A stretch of DNA of 64,000 nucleotides from Streptomyces sp. NBC_00457. Its GTDB lineage: Bacteria > Actinomycetota > Actinomycetes > Streptomycetales > Streptomycetaceae. The notes under the pieces were generated by a model, which saw nothing but the letters and a program-made list of their open reading frames with translations, made no database searches and was not told the DNA's origin. The translations under genes were made by a program, and so were the position numbers. How positions within the stretch are numbered: the first letter of the stretch is position 1; each line of letters starts with the position of its first letter. Where the stretch lies: the NCBI RefSeq assembly GCF_036014015.1, contig NZ_CP107905.1:10478001-10542000 (forward strand), read 5' to 3'. Shown here piece after piece: positions 1 through 9,899 of the stretch.

Positions 1-2
1 TC

Positions 3-905
3 GCCCTGGTGACCTTCTTCAAGGGCGGCGGCCCGGAGGGGCTGGGCTTCGCCCGCAGCTTCTCGCCTGACGCGGCCCTACAGGGGGCGCCAGGCGTGGC
101 GCTGATGTTCGCCGTAGCGTCGATGTTCGGTTTCGAGGCGACCGCGATCTACGGCGAGGAGGCGCGGGAGCCCCGTAGGACCGTCCCCCGGGCCACGTAC
201 CTGTCCGTCGTGGTCGTCACCGTCTTCTTCGCCTTCACCTCGTGGATGCTGGTCTCCGCCCATGGTGCCTCGAACGCCACCGCGGCCGCCGAGAAGGCGC
301 TGGAGAGCGGCGACGCCACGTCCTGGGTCTTCGCACCGATCACCGCGCAGTTCGGCGGCTGGGCGGGCGACGCGCTGCCGATCCTGCTGGCCACCTCCCT
401 CTTCGCCGGCGTCCTCGCCTTCCACAACTCCGCGAACCGCTACCTGTTCTCGCTCGGCCGCGACGGTCTGCTGCCGCAAGGGCTGACCGCGATCAACCGA
501 CGCCACTCGCCCTGGGTTGCGGGCAGTGTGCAGACCGTGATCTCGCTCGCTCTGGTCATCCCCTTCGCGCTGCTGGGCAGGGACCCGGTGCTGAGCCTCT
601 TCTCCTGGTTCAGCGGAGTCGCCGTGCTGGGAGTCATGCTTCTGTACTTCCTGACCTCCGTCTCGGTGGTCGTGTTCTTCCGCCGGGAACGGCTGGACAC
701 GCGCCCCTGGAACACGCTGATCGCCCCCGTCCTGGGTGCGCTCGGCATCGCCGGTGCCATCTGGCTGATCCTGGCCAACTTCACCACCCTCATCGGTGGG
801 GACCAGGACACGGCGATGTGGCTGGAGCTCACCGTCCCGGCGGTCCTCGTCCTGGGCGTCATCGGAGCACGGCCGACCCGTGGCAGGACGACGGCCGACG
901 GCTGA
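3..905 (+). CDS. APC-family amino acid/polyamine permease, 5'-truncated by window edge
   Basis: The 3' part of an amino acid-polyamine-organocation (APC) superfamily transporter; the gene begins left of the window, so its start is not visible. The frame is open from base 3 to TGA at 903-905 (about 300 residues). The block FGFEATAIYGEEAREP near visible residue 40 is typical of actinobacterial APC permeases, and at least six hydrophobic stretches follow, ending at a short hydrophilic tail. It probably imports an amine or amino acid as a proton- or cation-coupled inner-membrane carrier. It is followed 241 bp downstream by an aldehyde dehydrogenase and a gamma-glutamyl-GABA hydrolase-like gene on the same strand, which suggests a polyamine or GABA substrate. 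That is inference from context; the family call is secure, the substrate is not. Confidence 0.85.
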   Translation, partial: ALVTFFKGGGPEGLGFARSFSPDAALQGAPGVALMFAVASMFGFEATAIYGEEAREPRRTVPRATYLSVVVVTVFFAFTSWMLVSAHGASNATAAAEKALESGDATSWVFAPITAQFGGWAGDALPILLATSLFAGVLAFHNSANRYLFSLGRDGLLPQGLTAINRRHSPWVAGSVQTVISLALVIPFALLGRDPVLSLFSWFSGVAVLGVMLLYFLTSVSVVVFFRRERLDTRPWNTLIAPVLGALGIAGAIWLILANFTTLIGGDQDTAMWLELTVPAVLVLGVIGARPTRGRTTADG

Positions 906-1146
906 ACCCGCGCCCCCTGCGGTGTGGCCGGCCCGGCGCTTGCCCTTCCCCTCGGGCCCGTACCGGCCACACCGACCTCTCCGGGCCGGGGGAGGGCTGG
1001 CCCCGAGTCCGGGGTGCGTGAAGAGGCCGTCAGTCGGCCGCCTACGCCACCCGTTCCACGAAGCCGTCGACCAAGCTGCGGGCGTCGGCACCGTCGATGG
1101 TCTGTTGTTTGGGATCAAACTTTATGCTGTGAGCTGGAGGCCACGC

Positions 1147-2633
<1,487 letters not shown>

Positions 2634-2637
<4 letters not shown>

Positions 2638-3353
2638 CGACGCCCGAGCGACCGCTGATCGCGATCCCCGCCCGCTTCGCCGCCTCCACCTCCGCGCTGC
2701 GCTACGCCGCCGAGGTCAACGCCCGCGCGCTGGTCGAGGCGGTCTGGCGGGCCGGCGGCGAACCGGCCACCATCCACCCCGCCGAGCCCACCGCCACCGG
2801 CGTGGCCGCCCGCCTCGCCCGCTTCGACGGCGTCCTCCTCCCCGGCGGCGGCGACCTCGCGCCGTACCGCTACGGCGCGACCGACACCCACGACAGCGTG
2901 TACGACGTCGACGACCTCCAGGACGGCTTCGACCTGGAGGTCGCCCGCCAGGCCATCGACCTGGGCCTGCCCCTGCTCGCGATCTGCCGCGGTCTCCAGG
3001 TCGTCAACACCGCCCTCGGCGGCACCCTCCACCAGGACATGGGCGGCCCGGACCGCGAGCACCGCCATGTCGTGCACCCGGTGGCGATCCGGCGCGGTTC
3101 GCTGCTGGAACAGGCCACGGGCGCCGAGAAGGTGGAGGCTTCCTGCTACCACCATCAGCGGGTCGACCGTACGGGCGCCGGCCTCACGATCACCGCCCGG
3201 GCCGCCGACGACACGGTGGAAGGTCTCGAACTGCCCGGAGTCCCCGGCTGGTTCGCCGCCGTCCAGTGGCACCCCGAGGACACCGCCCACGAAGACCCCG
3301 CCCAGCAGGGACTGTTCGACGCCCTCGTAGGCGCCGCACGCGACCGCCACTGA
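2634..3353 (+). CDS. Gamma-glutamyl-gamma-aminobutyrate hydrolase-like (peptidase C26) protein
   Basis: A 239-residue class I glutamine-amidotransferase-fold hydrolase. It shows the nucleophile elbow LAICRGLQV with Cys near residue 118, and QWHPED with the His/Glu dyad near residues 213 and 215; the early GVLLPGGGDLAP stretch is also typical of peptidase C26. It should release glutamate from gamma-glutamyl-GABA, the last step of gamma-glutamylated polyamine breakdown (PuuD-like). The start is GTG at 2634, overlapping the aldehyde dehydrogenase stop by four bases. Gene order permease, dehydrogenase, hydrolase supports a catabolic operon. The family is clear; the exact gamma-glutamyl substrate is inferred from neighbours. 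Confidence 0.85.
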
Positions 3354-3615
3354 CAGCACGAGAACCGGCCGCCGGAAGGCTGGGACCGCGGGGCTCGTCG
3401 TCGATGTGTCCGATGGCGGCCACACCTCCGCGTACCTGAGGGGACGCGAACGAGGGCGGGCGCTCCGCCGGCACAGCTGACGCGACGCCGGGACATCTGC
3501 TGGTCCCCGACAGGGAAGACGACCTGGACCGATGCGTCCCTGACACCGAGCGCGATGCCGGCCGTCATCGCGGCGGACTCCCGCTGAGTCCTGCCCCCGC
3601 TGCGCGGGCTCCGCT

Positions 3616-4194
3616 TCACGCCTTCGGCTTCGGACGGCGGCCACTGCGACGCAGGGCGGGCTCGGCACCATTCAGGAGGGCACGCCGACGTGCCTCGCCG
3701 TGCTCCTCGACCTGGAGCACAACTCGCCGTAGTCCGTCCGCGATGCTGCGGCATTCCTCGTCGTCGAGTTGCTCGGCGACGAATGCCTCCTCCTCGTTGA
3801 ACTGCGGAAACACGCGCCGCATCAGTTCCTCGCCCTCGTCCGTGAGGCTGAGCAGAACCAGCCTCCCGTCGGTGGGATGACCGCTCCGCCGCACCAGCCC
3901 CCGCGCCTCCAGCGTGCGCGCGACCCCGGTGAGCGTGCCCTTGGAGATCCCCGCTTCCTCAGCCACATGGCGGGTCTCCGACTCGCCCCAGACCCAGACC
4001 ACCCACAGCACGACGAACGCCGTCCAGGTCAGATCGGATCCGCGGAGTACGGAGTTCTCCAGATGCTGCCGGACCGCCGAGGCCGCCCGGTAGATGTTGG
4101 CCACGACAGCCATCTGCTCATGGCGGATCGGGATGCCGCCGAGCTTCGCATCGGCCAGCTTCTCGGCTTCGGTGATGGATCGTTGGCCGGGCAC
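3616..4194 (-). CDS. MarR-family winged-helix regulator
   Basis: About 192 residues with a MarR fold: TWTAFVVLWVVWVWGESETR leads into the winged helix, recognition region EEAGISKGTLTGVARTLEARG, and the wing RRSGHPTDGRLVLLSL with the conserved D-x-R. The C-terminal tail is basic. The start is uncertain: ATG at 4236 gives a 207-residue protein, but GTG at 4194 has GAAGGGG six bases upstream and sits nearer the family N-terminus, so it is chosen. TACAAT on the minus strand near 4258-4253 could be its own -10 box. No target is evident; the gene stands between the catabolic operon and a TetR gene, both on separate transcripts. Confidence 0.75.
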   Translation of the reverse strand: MPGQRSITEAEKLADAKLGGIPIRHEQMAVVANIYRAASAVRQHLENSVLRGSDLTWTAFVVLWVVWVWGESETRHVAEEAGISKGTLTGVARTLEARGLVRRSGHPTDGRLVLLSLTDEGEELMRRVFPQFNEEEAFVAEQLDDEECRSIADGLRRVVLQVEEHGEARRRALLNGAEPALRRSGRRPKPKA

Positions 4195-4472
4195 GGGCAC
4201 ACCCCTTCGACGTCCTGCGACGCACTGGATCGACATTACCGTTCGGTCCCAAATTGTACGAAGGCCGGGGTGGGGGAGCGCTCGGCCGTCAGCCGCCGAT
4301 GTGCCCATGGGCGGTTTCGCACAGAGCTGATCACCAACGTCATCGCTCCAGGAGACGGCAGCGGATCCTCGCCCTTTCGTGCGTCTGCAGGACGAGCTGC
4401 TGAGGCGTTCGGACTGCCGCAGTTTCCGCTGTGGGCGACCCTCTCTGTCCAGCCCTGGCCCGCGTGCTCAGA

Positions 4473-5072
4473 TCATGAGGTGCTGGTCTGCAACCCCGCG
4501 ATGAGTCCGTCGAGTATCCGCAACTGGCGGGCGGGTGTGGTCAGGCGAGCCGCGAAGATCGCGTTGATCTGGAGTCCCATCAGCGTGGCCATCACAAGGT
4601 CCAAGAACGCATCGAGATCGCAGGACGGGTTGATCTCTCCTGCTTCAGCAGCAGTGCGCAGATACGAGAGCATCTGATCGCGCCACCGCGATATTGCCTG
4701 GTCGTAGACGTCGATCAGTTCCTCATCGGCCACCGCGTAGTTCCAGAAGCCGATGACAACGCGGGCCTCATTGAGACGCTCGTCGTCCAGGGGCATGATC
4801 TCGACGCAGAACTTGCGGAACGCGTCCACGCCGTCGACGCCGGCGATGGTGCGGGCGGCCCGCTGCTCGGTGGCTGCGTTGGCGCGCTCCAGCGCCGCCC
4901 GCAGAATGGCTGCTTTGGTCGGAAAGTACCGTGCGAGCGCACCGTTGGTGAACCCTGCTTCGGCGGCGAGATCCCGCATGTTCAGCGCCGCGAATCCTCG
5001 CCGCGCGACAAGGCGCCAGACAGCCTCGATGATCTCTTCGCGCCGCGCATCGTGGTCCACGATCTTGGGCAT
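4473..5072 (-). CDS. TetR-family regulator
   Basis: A 199-residue TetR repressor. The N-terminal helix-turn-helix covers roughly residues 10-50, with AEAGFTNGALARYFPTKAAI as the recognition segment; the C-terminal half is helical with the FWNYAVADEEL stretch seen in BetI-like members. The ATG at 5072 has AAGGTG five bases upstream. It is divergent from the aromatic amino acid decarboxylase at 5408, and the shared 335-bp intergenic region holds a perfect 6-bp-arm palindrome that overlaps a candidate decarboxylase promoter. It is therefore the likely local regulator of that gene (inference). Confidence 0.8.
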   Translation of the reverse strand: MPKIVDHDARREEIIEAVWRLVARRGFAALNMRDLAAEAGFTNGALARYFPTKAAILRAALERANAATEQRAARTIAGVDGVDAFRKFCVEIMPLDDERLNEARVVIGFWNYAVADEELIDVYDQAISRWRDQMLSYLRTAAEAGEINPSCDLDAFLDLVMATLMGLQINAIFAARLTTPARQLRILDGLIAGLQTSTS

Positions 5073-5238
5073 GGTGACACCTTACCAACGGGTAGACCAG
5101 GCCTGTGACCTGGTGAATCTCTTACGTCACCTTCTCGCGGAGGGGCGCACGGAGCGGGGGTGAGCAGCTGCCCTGCCCGGTCGCGTGAGAGAGGTCCAGA
5201 TGGCGCCCCCCTTCCCAGTAACCGCATGAGGGACTACG

Positions 5239-5267
5239 TTGGAGCTATTAATCTACAACTGTAGACG
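5239..5267 (+). promoter_or_regulatory. Candidate promoter with overlapping TetR-type operator
   Basis: TTGGAG at 5239-5244 and TAGACG at 5262-5267, 17 bp apart, resemble a vegetative -35/-10 pair. The palindrome TCTACA-AC-TGTAGA (5252-5265) covers the spacer and start of the -10, a normal place for a repressor site. It lies between divergent tetR and decarboxylase genes. Assignment is by eye only. Confidence 0.4.
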
Positions 5268-5407
5268 GACGTGCTCTGGTGACACCAGTCGGTATGACGG
5301 CATCGAGGCCCTCTGAATCCGGTACCGGCCACCTCACCCTGGGCACCTGATTGCCCAGGTAGGCGTCCAGCCCTCGTCATGACCATCACCACCTCATAGG
5401 ACAGAGC

Positions 5408-6853
5408 ATGCCTGATCTTGAGCCAGATGAATTCCGCCGCCAGGGCCACCAGTTGGTGGACTGGGTTGCCCGATACCGTGCCTCGCTCCCTTCCCTGCGC
5501 GTGCAGCCGAATGTCTCACCGGGCTCCGTGAAGGCTCAGCTTCCTCGTGAACTGCCTGAGCAGCCGTCCCAGGCGCTGGGCGATGATCTCATCGCCCTGC
5601 TGAACGACGTGGTCGTTCCCTCGTCGCTCCACTGGCAGCATCCGGGCTTCTTCGGCTACTTCCCAGCGAACGCGTCACTGCTGTCGCTCCTCGGTGACAT
5701 CGCATCGGGCGGTATCGGAGCGCAGGGAATGCTCTGGTCAACATCGCCGGCCGGGACGGAGATCGAACAGGTCCTGCTCGACGGCCTGGCAGACGCGCTG
5801 GGCCTTGGTGGCGAGTTCACTTTCGCCGGGGGCGGAGGCGGTTCGCTGCAGGATTCGGCCTCGTCGGCATCATTGGCTGCGCTGCTGGCCGCGCTGCAGC
5901 GCAGCAACCCGGACTGGCGCGAACGCGGCGTGGACGGCACCGAGACGGTGTACGTCACTGCCGAGACCCACTCGTCGCTGGCCAAGGCCGTGCGTGTGGC
6001 CGGGCTCGGTGCGCGAGCACTGCGGATCGTCCCTTTTACCCAGGGCACGCTGTCCATGTCGGCGGATGCCCTGGCAGACATGCTGGCCAAGGACGCAGCC
6101 GCCGGAAAGAGGCCGGTCATGGTCTGTCCGACCGTGGGCACAACCGGCACGGGTGCCATCGACCCCGTCAGAGACGTCGCCCTGGCAGCGCGTGAGTACG
6201 AGGCTTGGGTGCACGTCGACGCCGCGTGGGCGGGAGTCGCGGCGTTGTGTCCCGAGTTCCGCTGGCTCCTGGACGGCGTGAACCTTGCCGACTCGTTCTG
6301 CACCGACGCGCACAAGTGGTTCTACACCGCCTTCGACGCCTCGTTCATGTGGGTCAGGGATGCCGGCGTGCTGCCGACAGCGCTGTCCATCACGCCGGAG
6401 TACCTGCGTAACGCTGCGACGGAATCGGGCGAAGTCGTTGATTACCGCGACTGGCAGGTTCCGCTGGGCCGTCGTATGCGTGCGTTGAAGATCTGGTCGG
6501 TGGTGCACGGCGCAGGACTGGAAGGCCTGCGCGAAAGCATCCGCGGCCACGTCGCCATGGCCGACTCCCTGGCCGCCAGGATCGAGAGCGAGCCGGGCTT
6601 CGCCCTGGCCGCCCCGCCGTCACTGGCACTCGTATGTCTGTACCTCGTCGACCGGGGCGGTCGCCCCGACGACGCCGCCACCAAGGCGGCAATGGAGGCG
6701 GTCAACGCCGAAGGGCATTCCTTCCTCACGCACACATCGGTCAACGGTCACTTCGCGATTCGCGTCGCAATCGGCGCGACGACGACGCTGCCCGACCACA
6801 TCGACACCCTGTGGGACTCGCTTCGCAAGGCCGCTCGCCAGAGCGGTGGGTGA
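5408..6853 (+). CDS. PLP-dependent aromatic-L-amino-acid decarboxylase (group II)
   Basis: A 481-residue group II pyridoxal-phosphate decarboxylase, the usual length for the aromatic amino acid/tyrosine/glutamate decarboxylase family. The Schiff-base lysine is near residue 303 in TDAHKWFYT, and the Asp that pairs with the pyridine nitrogen is near residue 271 in HVDAAWAG. The substrate-side motifs HWQHPGFFGYFPANAS and GGGGGSLQDSAS are also present. It should decarboxylate tryptophan, phenylalanine, DOPA or tyrosine to the amine. AGGA lies just upstream of the ATG. It is divergent from the TetR gene, which is probably its regulator. Substrate preference cannot be read from the sequence. Confidence 0.88.
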   Translation: MPDLEPDEFRRQGHQLVDWVARYRASLPSLRVQPNVSPGSVKAQLPRELPEQPSQALGDDLIALLNDVVVPSSLHWQHPGFFGYFPANASLLSLLGDIASGGIGAQGMLWSTSPAGTEIEQVLLDGLADALGLGGEFTFAGGGGGSLQDSASSASLAALLAALQRSNPDWRERGVDGTETVYVTAETHSSLAKAVRVAGLGARALRIVPFTQGTLSMSADALADMLAKDAAAGKRPVMVCPTVGTTGTGAIDPVRDVALAAREYEAWVHVDAAWAGVAALCPEFRWLLDGVNLADSFCTDAHKWFYTAFDASFMWVRDAGVLPTALSITPEYLRNAATESGEVVDYRDWQVPLGRRMRALKIWSVVHGAGLEGLRESIRGHVAMADSLAARIESEPGFALAAPPSLALVCLYLVDRGGRPDDAATKAAMEAVNAEGHSFLTHTSVNGHFAIRVAIGATTTLPDHIDTLWDSLRKAARQSGG

Positions 6854-7060
6854 CGTAACCACCGGCATCGTGGAGTTGACCGGCAAAAGGTTGCAGCTGG
6901 GTCAGCTGATCCCGGCCGGTTGAACGGTGTGAAGGTCATCGGGGTCGATGAGCACGCCCGGTGCGCGGCGGTACGGGTCCAGCGAGGCTGCTGGACATGT
7001 AGACGGCCCTTTGGGTCGGGGACTGGAACGGAGCGTCAGCCACCGCGCCAGTCCCCGACC

Positions 7061-7345
7061 CTACTCAGACGAGACATCCGCGATCTGCACCAGTGCGTCG
7101 TCGCGCCCCGCACTGGTGAGTTCTGCCGCGTCCGGCAGCGACATTGGCTCCGGCGAGGGCAGGTGCACGATGGTCACGGTGCCCGCCGTGTCGCGGTCGG
7201 CCCAGGCGCAGAACGTCAGCGTGAACCGGCGGTCGGGTTGCTCGTCGGTGCCCTTGAGGTGCTGGCACATGAGCGATACCTCTTCGTCGCCGAAGGACGA
7301 CGGGGCACCGACGAACGCGCGGTCGGCACCTGCGGACGGCAGCAA
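7061..7345 (-). pseudogene. Hypothetical protein fragment, possible frameshift remnant
   Basis: A 94-codon frame ending with TFCAWADRDTAGTV and LPSPEPMSLPDAAELTS. The C-A-W-A-D block resembles C-terminal segments of small actinomycete exported or membrane proteins, but I cannot name a family. A separate frame starting at a TTG at 7446, overlapping the stop of the DHFR-like gene, gives a plausible N-terminus that runs out of phase. The two may be halves of one frameshifted gene cotranscribed with the reductase. Real coding status is uncertain. Confidence 0.35.
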
Positions 7346-7442
7346 GGTGGATCTTGCTGGTCTGCCCGCAGGTGCTGGGGCGGACCGGCGTCGGCTGCCC
7401 GATCAGGGACAGCGATCTTCTTCGCGTACCCGCTCAGATCGG

Positions 7443-8024
7443 TCAACGGCGCACCCGATAGCGCAGGTGAAGCACCCGGTTGCCCTGAATCACCACGTCA
7501 GGATCTTCCAACAGGTGCTGCGCGTCGACCGACCCGAAGTAGCGCTTGCCGGACCCGAGCACGACGGGTACGACGTCCATGCGCACCTCGTCGACCAGGC
7601 CCGCGGCAAGCACCTGGCCACCGACGTCGCCGGCGGCGACCTCGACGATGCGGTCACCCGCAAGCTCCTGCGCCTTGGCCACGGCTGCCTCGACGCCGTC
7701 GACGAAGTGAAACGGCGCCTCGGGGTCCCAGCCCTCGGGCTCCGGCCGGTGCGTTACGACGACCACGTGGTCGACCCCGCCCGGAGGCTTCCCGTCCCAG
7801 CCGTCCGTCATGTCGAAGACGTGGCGGCCGACGATTGTCGCCCCGATCTGGTCCCAGTACGGCCGGGTGTAGTCGTAGGACGTCTGTGACACCTTCACGT
7901 AGCCGCTCTCGTCCAACGGGACGTCACCGCTGGTCAACCAGTCGAACAGCGGTCCGGGCTGGTCGTTCTCGTCCGCGACGAAGCCGTCCACCGACACCGA
8001 GGCGTACATGACCACCTTGCCCAC
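7443..8024 (-). CDS. Dihydrofolate-reductase-like (RibD C-terminal) reductase
   Basis: A 193-residue protein of the RibD-C/DHFR-like superfamily, small NADPH-dependent reductases common in actinobacteria. It begins with the typical MYASVSVDGFVADENDQPG strand, has TIVGRHVFDMTDGW (nucleotide-binding region) and ends PVVLGSGKRYFGSV. The GTG at 8024 has GAGGAG seven bases upstream and is taken as the start. The gene follows the AraC regulator by 65 bp on the same strand, so they may be cotranscribed. Physiological substrate unknown; true dihydrofolate reductase activity is not implied. Confidence 0.8.
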   Translation of the reverse strand: MGKVVMYASVSVDGFVADENDQPGPLFDWLTSGDVPLDESGYVKVSQTSYDYTRPYWDQIGATIVGRHVFDMTDGWDGKPPGGVDHVVVVTHRPEPEGWDPEAPFHFVDGVEAAVAKAQELAGDRIVEVAAGDVGGQVLAAGLVDEVRMDVVPVVLGSGKRYFGSVDAQHLLEDPDVVIQGNRVLHLRYRVRR

Positions 8025-8089
8025 GGGGCTCTCCTCTGCTTTGGGGTGCCCCAAATTAGCGTGTCGTGAGCTGTCGCTCTTGTAAGAAA

Positions 8090-8935
8090 TCAATCGGCCG
8101 GCAGCGGCCAGCCGTCCAGCGCGTGGCCGGGATGTTCGCGCAGGAACCGCCGCCGGACTTCGACGTACCGGGTCGGCGTGAGCCCGGTGAACGCCCGGAA
8201 CTCGTGGCCGAAGTGGGCCTGGTCGAAGTAGCCTGCGCCACCGGCGAGATCGGCCCAGTCGATCGGTCCGGCGGGGTTGATCGAGAGCACGGTGGAGGCG
8301 AAGCGGTAGCTGCGGGCCAGCCGCTTGGGCGTGACGCCGATGAGCTCCTTGAACCGCTGTGCAAGGTGAGTGCTGCTGACACCGGCTGCCACGCTCAGGT
8401 CGCCGATCGCGACCGCCCCGCTGGTCGCCGCGATGACGCTGCTGGTATGGCGGACCAGCCCCAGGCCGGCTGTCTCGCACAGCCGTCGCATCAGCTCCTC
8501 CTCGAGCAGCGTCAGCATCTCGTGCGGTCCGTCCGCCATGGCCAGCCGGTCTCGCAGCTCAGCAACGGAGGACCGGCCCCAAACCTGCTCTGTCGTCACC
8601 GGCCGGTCGCACAGCTCGCTCGCAGGCATCGGCAGGAACGGTGCCACCCCCCACGGCTTGAAGTGCACGCCGACGGACCGGGTCCGGAGTGGGTAGCCGA
8701 ACTCCAACGCGCGGGTGGGCGTGGTGACCAGGCAGCCATCGGCGTACTCGGCCGTCTCGATGTCGGTGCCGGCACGGATGCGGAACGGCGCCCCGAGGTT
8801 GACGATGAGGAACGCCGCCGGCGACGGCGGCAGCGTCAACCGAGCGTACGGCGACGCACCCTCCAGGTAATAAAGGTCGTCGATCAGCCCGTCCAGCGGC
8901 GGTCGCGGCACTCGGGACACGTACTCCACGCCCAC
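8090..8935 (-). CDS. AraC-family transcriptional regulator
   Basis: About 281 residues. The N-terminal half is a small-molecule-binding-like domain (PRPPLDGLIDDLYYLEG ... GVHFKPWG); the C-terminal half is a double helix-turn-helix with AAGVSSTHLAQRFKELIGVT and GGAGYFDQAHFGHEFRAFTG followed by TPTRYVEVRR, the classical AraC signature. The start is ambiguous because no strong ribosome site is seen; GTG at 8935 is chosen near the family N-terminus, while an ATG at 9040 would add 35 low-complexity residues. It sits directly upstream of the DHFR-like gene. Confidence 0.8.
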   Translation of the reverse strand: MGVEYVSRVPRPPLDGLIDDLYYLEGASPYARLTLPPSPAAFLIVNLGAPFRIRAGTDIETAEYADGCLVTTPTRALEFGYPLRTRSVGVHFKPWGVAPFLPMPASELCDRPVTTEQVWGRSSVAELRDRLAMADGPHEMLTLLEEELMRRLCETAGLGLVRHTSSVIAATSGAVAIGDLSVAAGVSSTHLAQRFKELIGVTPKRLARSYRFASTVLSINPAGPIDWADLAGGAGYFDQAHFGHEFRAFTGLTPTRYVEVRRRFLREHPGHALDGWPLPAD

Positions 8936-9255
8936 AGTGTCGCCGACGCCCCGCCGGCATCGCGCGCCGGGATGGTCCAGCCGCCCTGCCGCCGGCATCG
9001 AGCCGGCGCCGATCCCGGACGCGCGCCCGGCCGCGGACATCTGCGTGGGCTACGCGTGCCGCGTGAGCGATGGAGGATTCTCCGCCCTCCAGTGTCGCCC
9101 TGCGCATGGGGGAGGCGCTGAACCAACCCTCTGCTGCGTCACCGTGCCCTGCTGTGCGGCCGCGGGCTGTTCGCCGCCAAAGTCGGCTACGTGGCCCTCG
9201 CGCGGTCCCGGGCCGCGGCCTCCGCGTACGCGACGTCCCGGTGACCGGTTGGTGA

Positions 9256-9597
9256 TCAGTCCTTGCCCATCTGGTCCTCGGCCGACAGGTGTTGCACGGT
9301 CCTGCCGGTTTCGGTGAACGTCCGTGTCACATGGCCCGAGGAGTACACCCACAGAATGCGCAGCGGGATGACGCCGATGTTGCGGAAGAGATGCGGGACC
9401 GGTGAGGGAATGTAGGTGGTGTCGAACCTCTCCAGCCTGGTCACCTCGCCGTCCACCCAGACCTCCGCCTCGCCCTCGATGACCGTCACGTGCTCGTCGC
9501 AGTTGTGCGAGTGCAACGGCGCGCAGGAGCCCACCGGGTACACGCTCATCCCGCTGGTGATGCGGTTCTCCCCGCCCGCCGAGGGCGTGGTGATCAT
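9256..9597 (-). CDS. Cupin-domain protein, possibly N-terminally truncated
   Basis: A 113-residue single cupin. The first motif, [20 protein letters not shown], holds the metal-binding His residues and Glu; the second is PHLFRN. A short basic tail follows. In frame, a TGA lies nine codons before the ATG at 9597 and no ribosome site is evident, while related proteins often have 20-30 extra residues ahead of this point, so the 5' end may be lost or shifted. Function cannot be given beyond a beta-barrel metal-binding or sugar/antibiotic-modifying fold. Confidence 0.65.
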   Translation of the reverse strand: MITTPSAGGENRITSGMSVYPVGSCAPLHSHNCDEHVTVIEGEAEVWVDGEVTRLERFDTTYIPSPVPHLFRNIGVIPLRILWVYSSGHVTRTFTETGRTVQHLSAEDQMGKD

Positions 9598-9753
9598 ACG
9601 ACGGGGGCTTCGCCGCTTGGTTCACGGCCTGATGCGGAAGAGGTAGTTGCGCGGATCCCGAGCCCGGGGAATCGGGAATGGCTGGCGTCACGGGGTCTCG
9701 TAGGCCGGAAACCCGGAGGACCGGAGGCGACCGGCGCTGTTATCGTGATCGTC

Positions 9754-9798
9754 ATGGCACGAGGTATCTGGTCGCAGAAGGTTCGCTCCGCCCGCTGA
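9754..9798 (+). CDS. Leader peptide upstream of ABC-F gene
   Basis: A 14-residue reading frame, MARGIWSQKVRSAR, ends at TGA 9796-9798, 101 bp before the ABC-F gene. A perfect 7-bp-arm hairpin lies between them. Antibiotic-resistance ABC-F genes in Gram-positive bacteria (lmrC, vmlR and others) are often controlled by ribosome-mediated attenuation through such a short leader frame. Here both pieces are in place. The upstream TTATCG may be a -10 box, making the leader leaderless or nearly so. Expression is not proven. Confidence 0.5.
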   Translation: MARGIWSQKVRSAR

Positions 9799-9846
9799 CG
9801 GCGGCGCCTTCTCCCTGTTGAATCAGCGCTCGCCGTCCCGGTTCCC

Positions 9847-9874
9847 GCCGGGCGGCCACTTCTTGCTGCCCGGC
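9847..9874 (+). promoter_or_regulatory. Candidate attenuator hairpin
   Basis: GCCGGGC (9847-9853) pairs perfectly with GCCCGGC (9868-9874) across a 14-nt loop; two more pairs can form after one mismatch. It lies between the 14-residue leader and the ABC-F start, where a translation-sensitive terminator or sequestering stem would be expected. There is no clear U-tract, so it may act on the ribosome site or with a downstream stem. Confidence 0.4.
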
Positions 9875-9899
9875 TCGACTGCGAGCTGCGGAGCATCCG

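Noticed and set aside
6920..6970. Short VKVIGVDEH-like stretch resembling an ISL3 transposase
   Set aside because: Only about nine residues match before similarity ends, too little to call a remnant.
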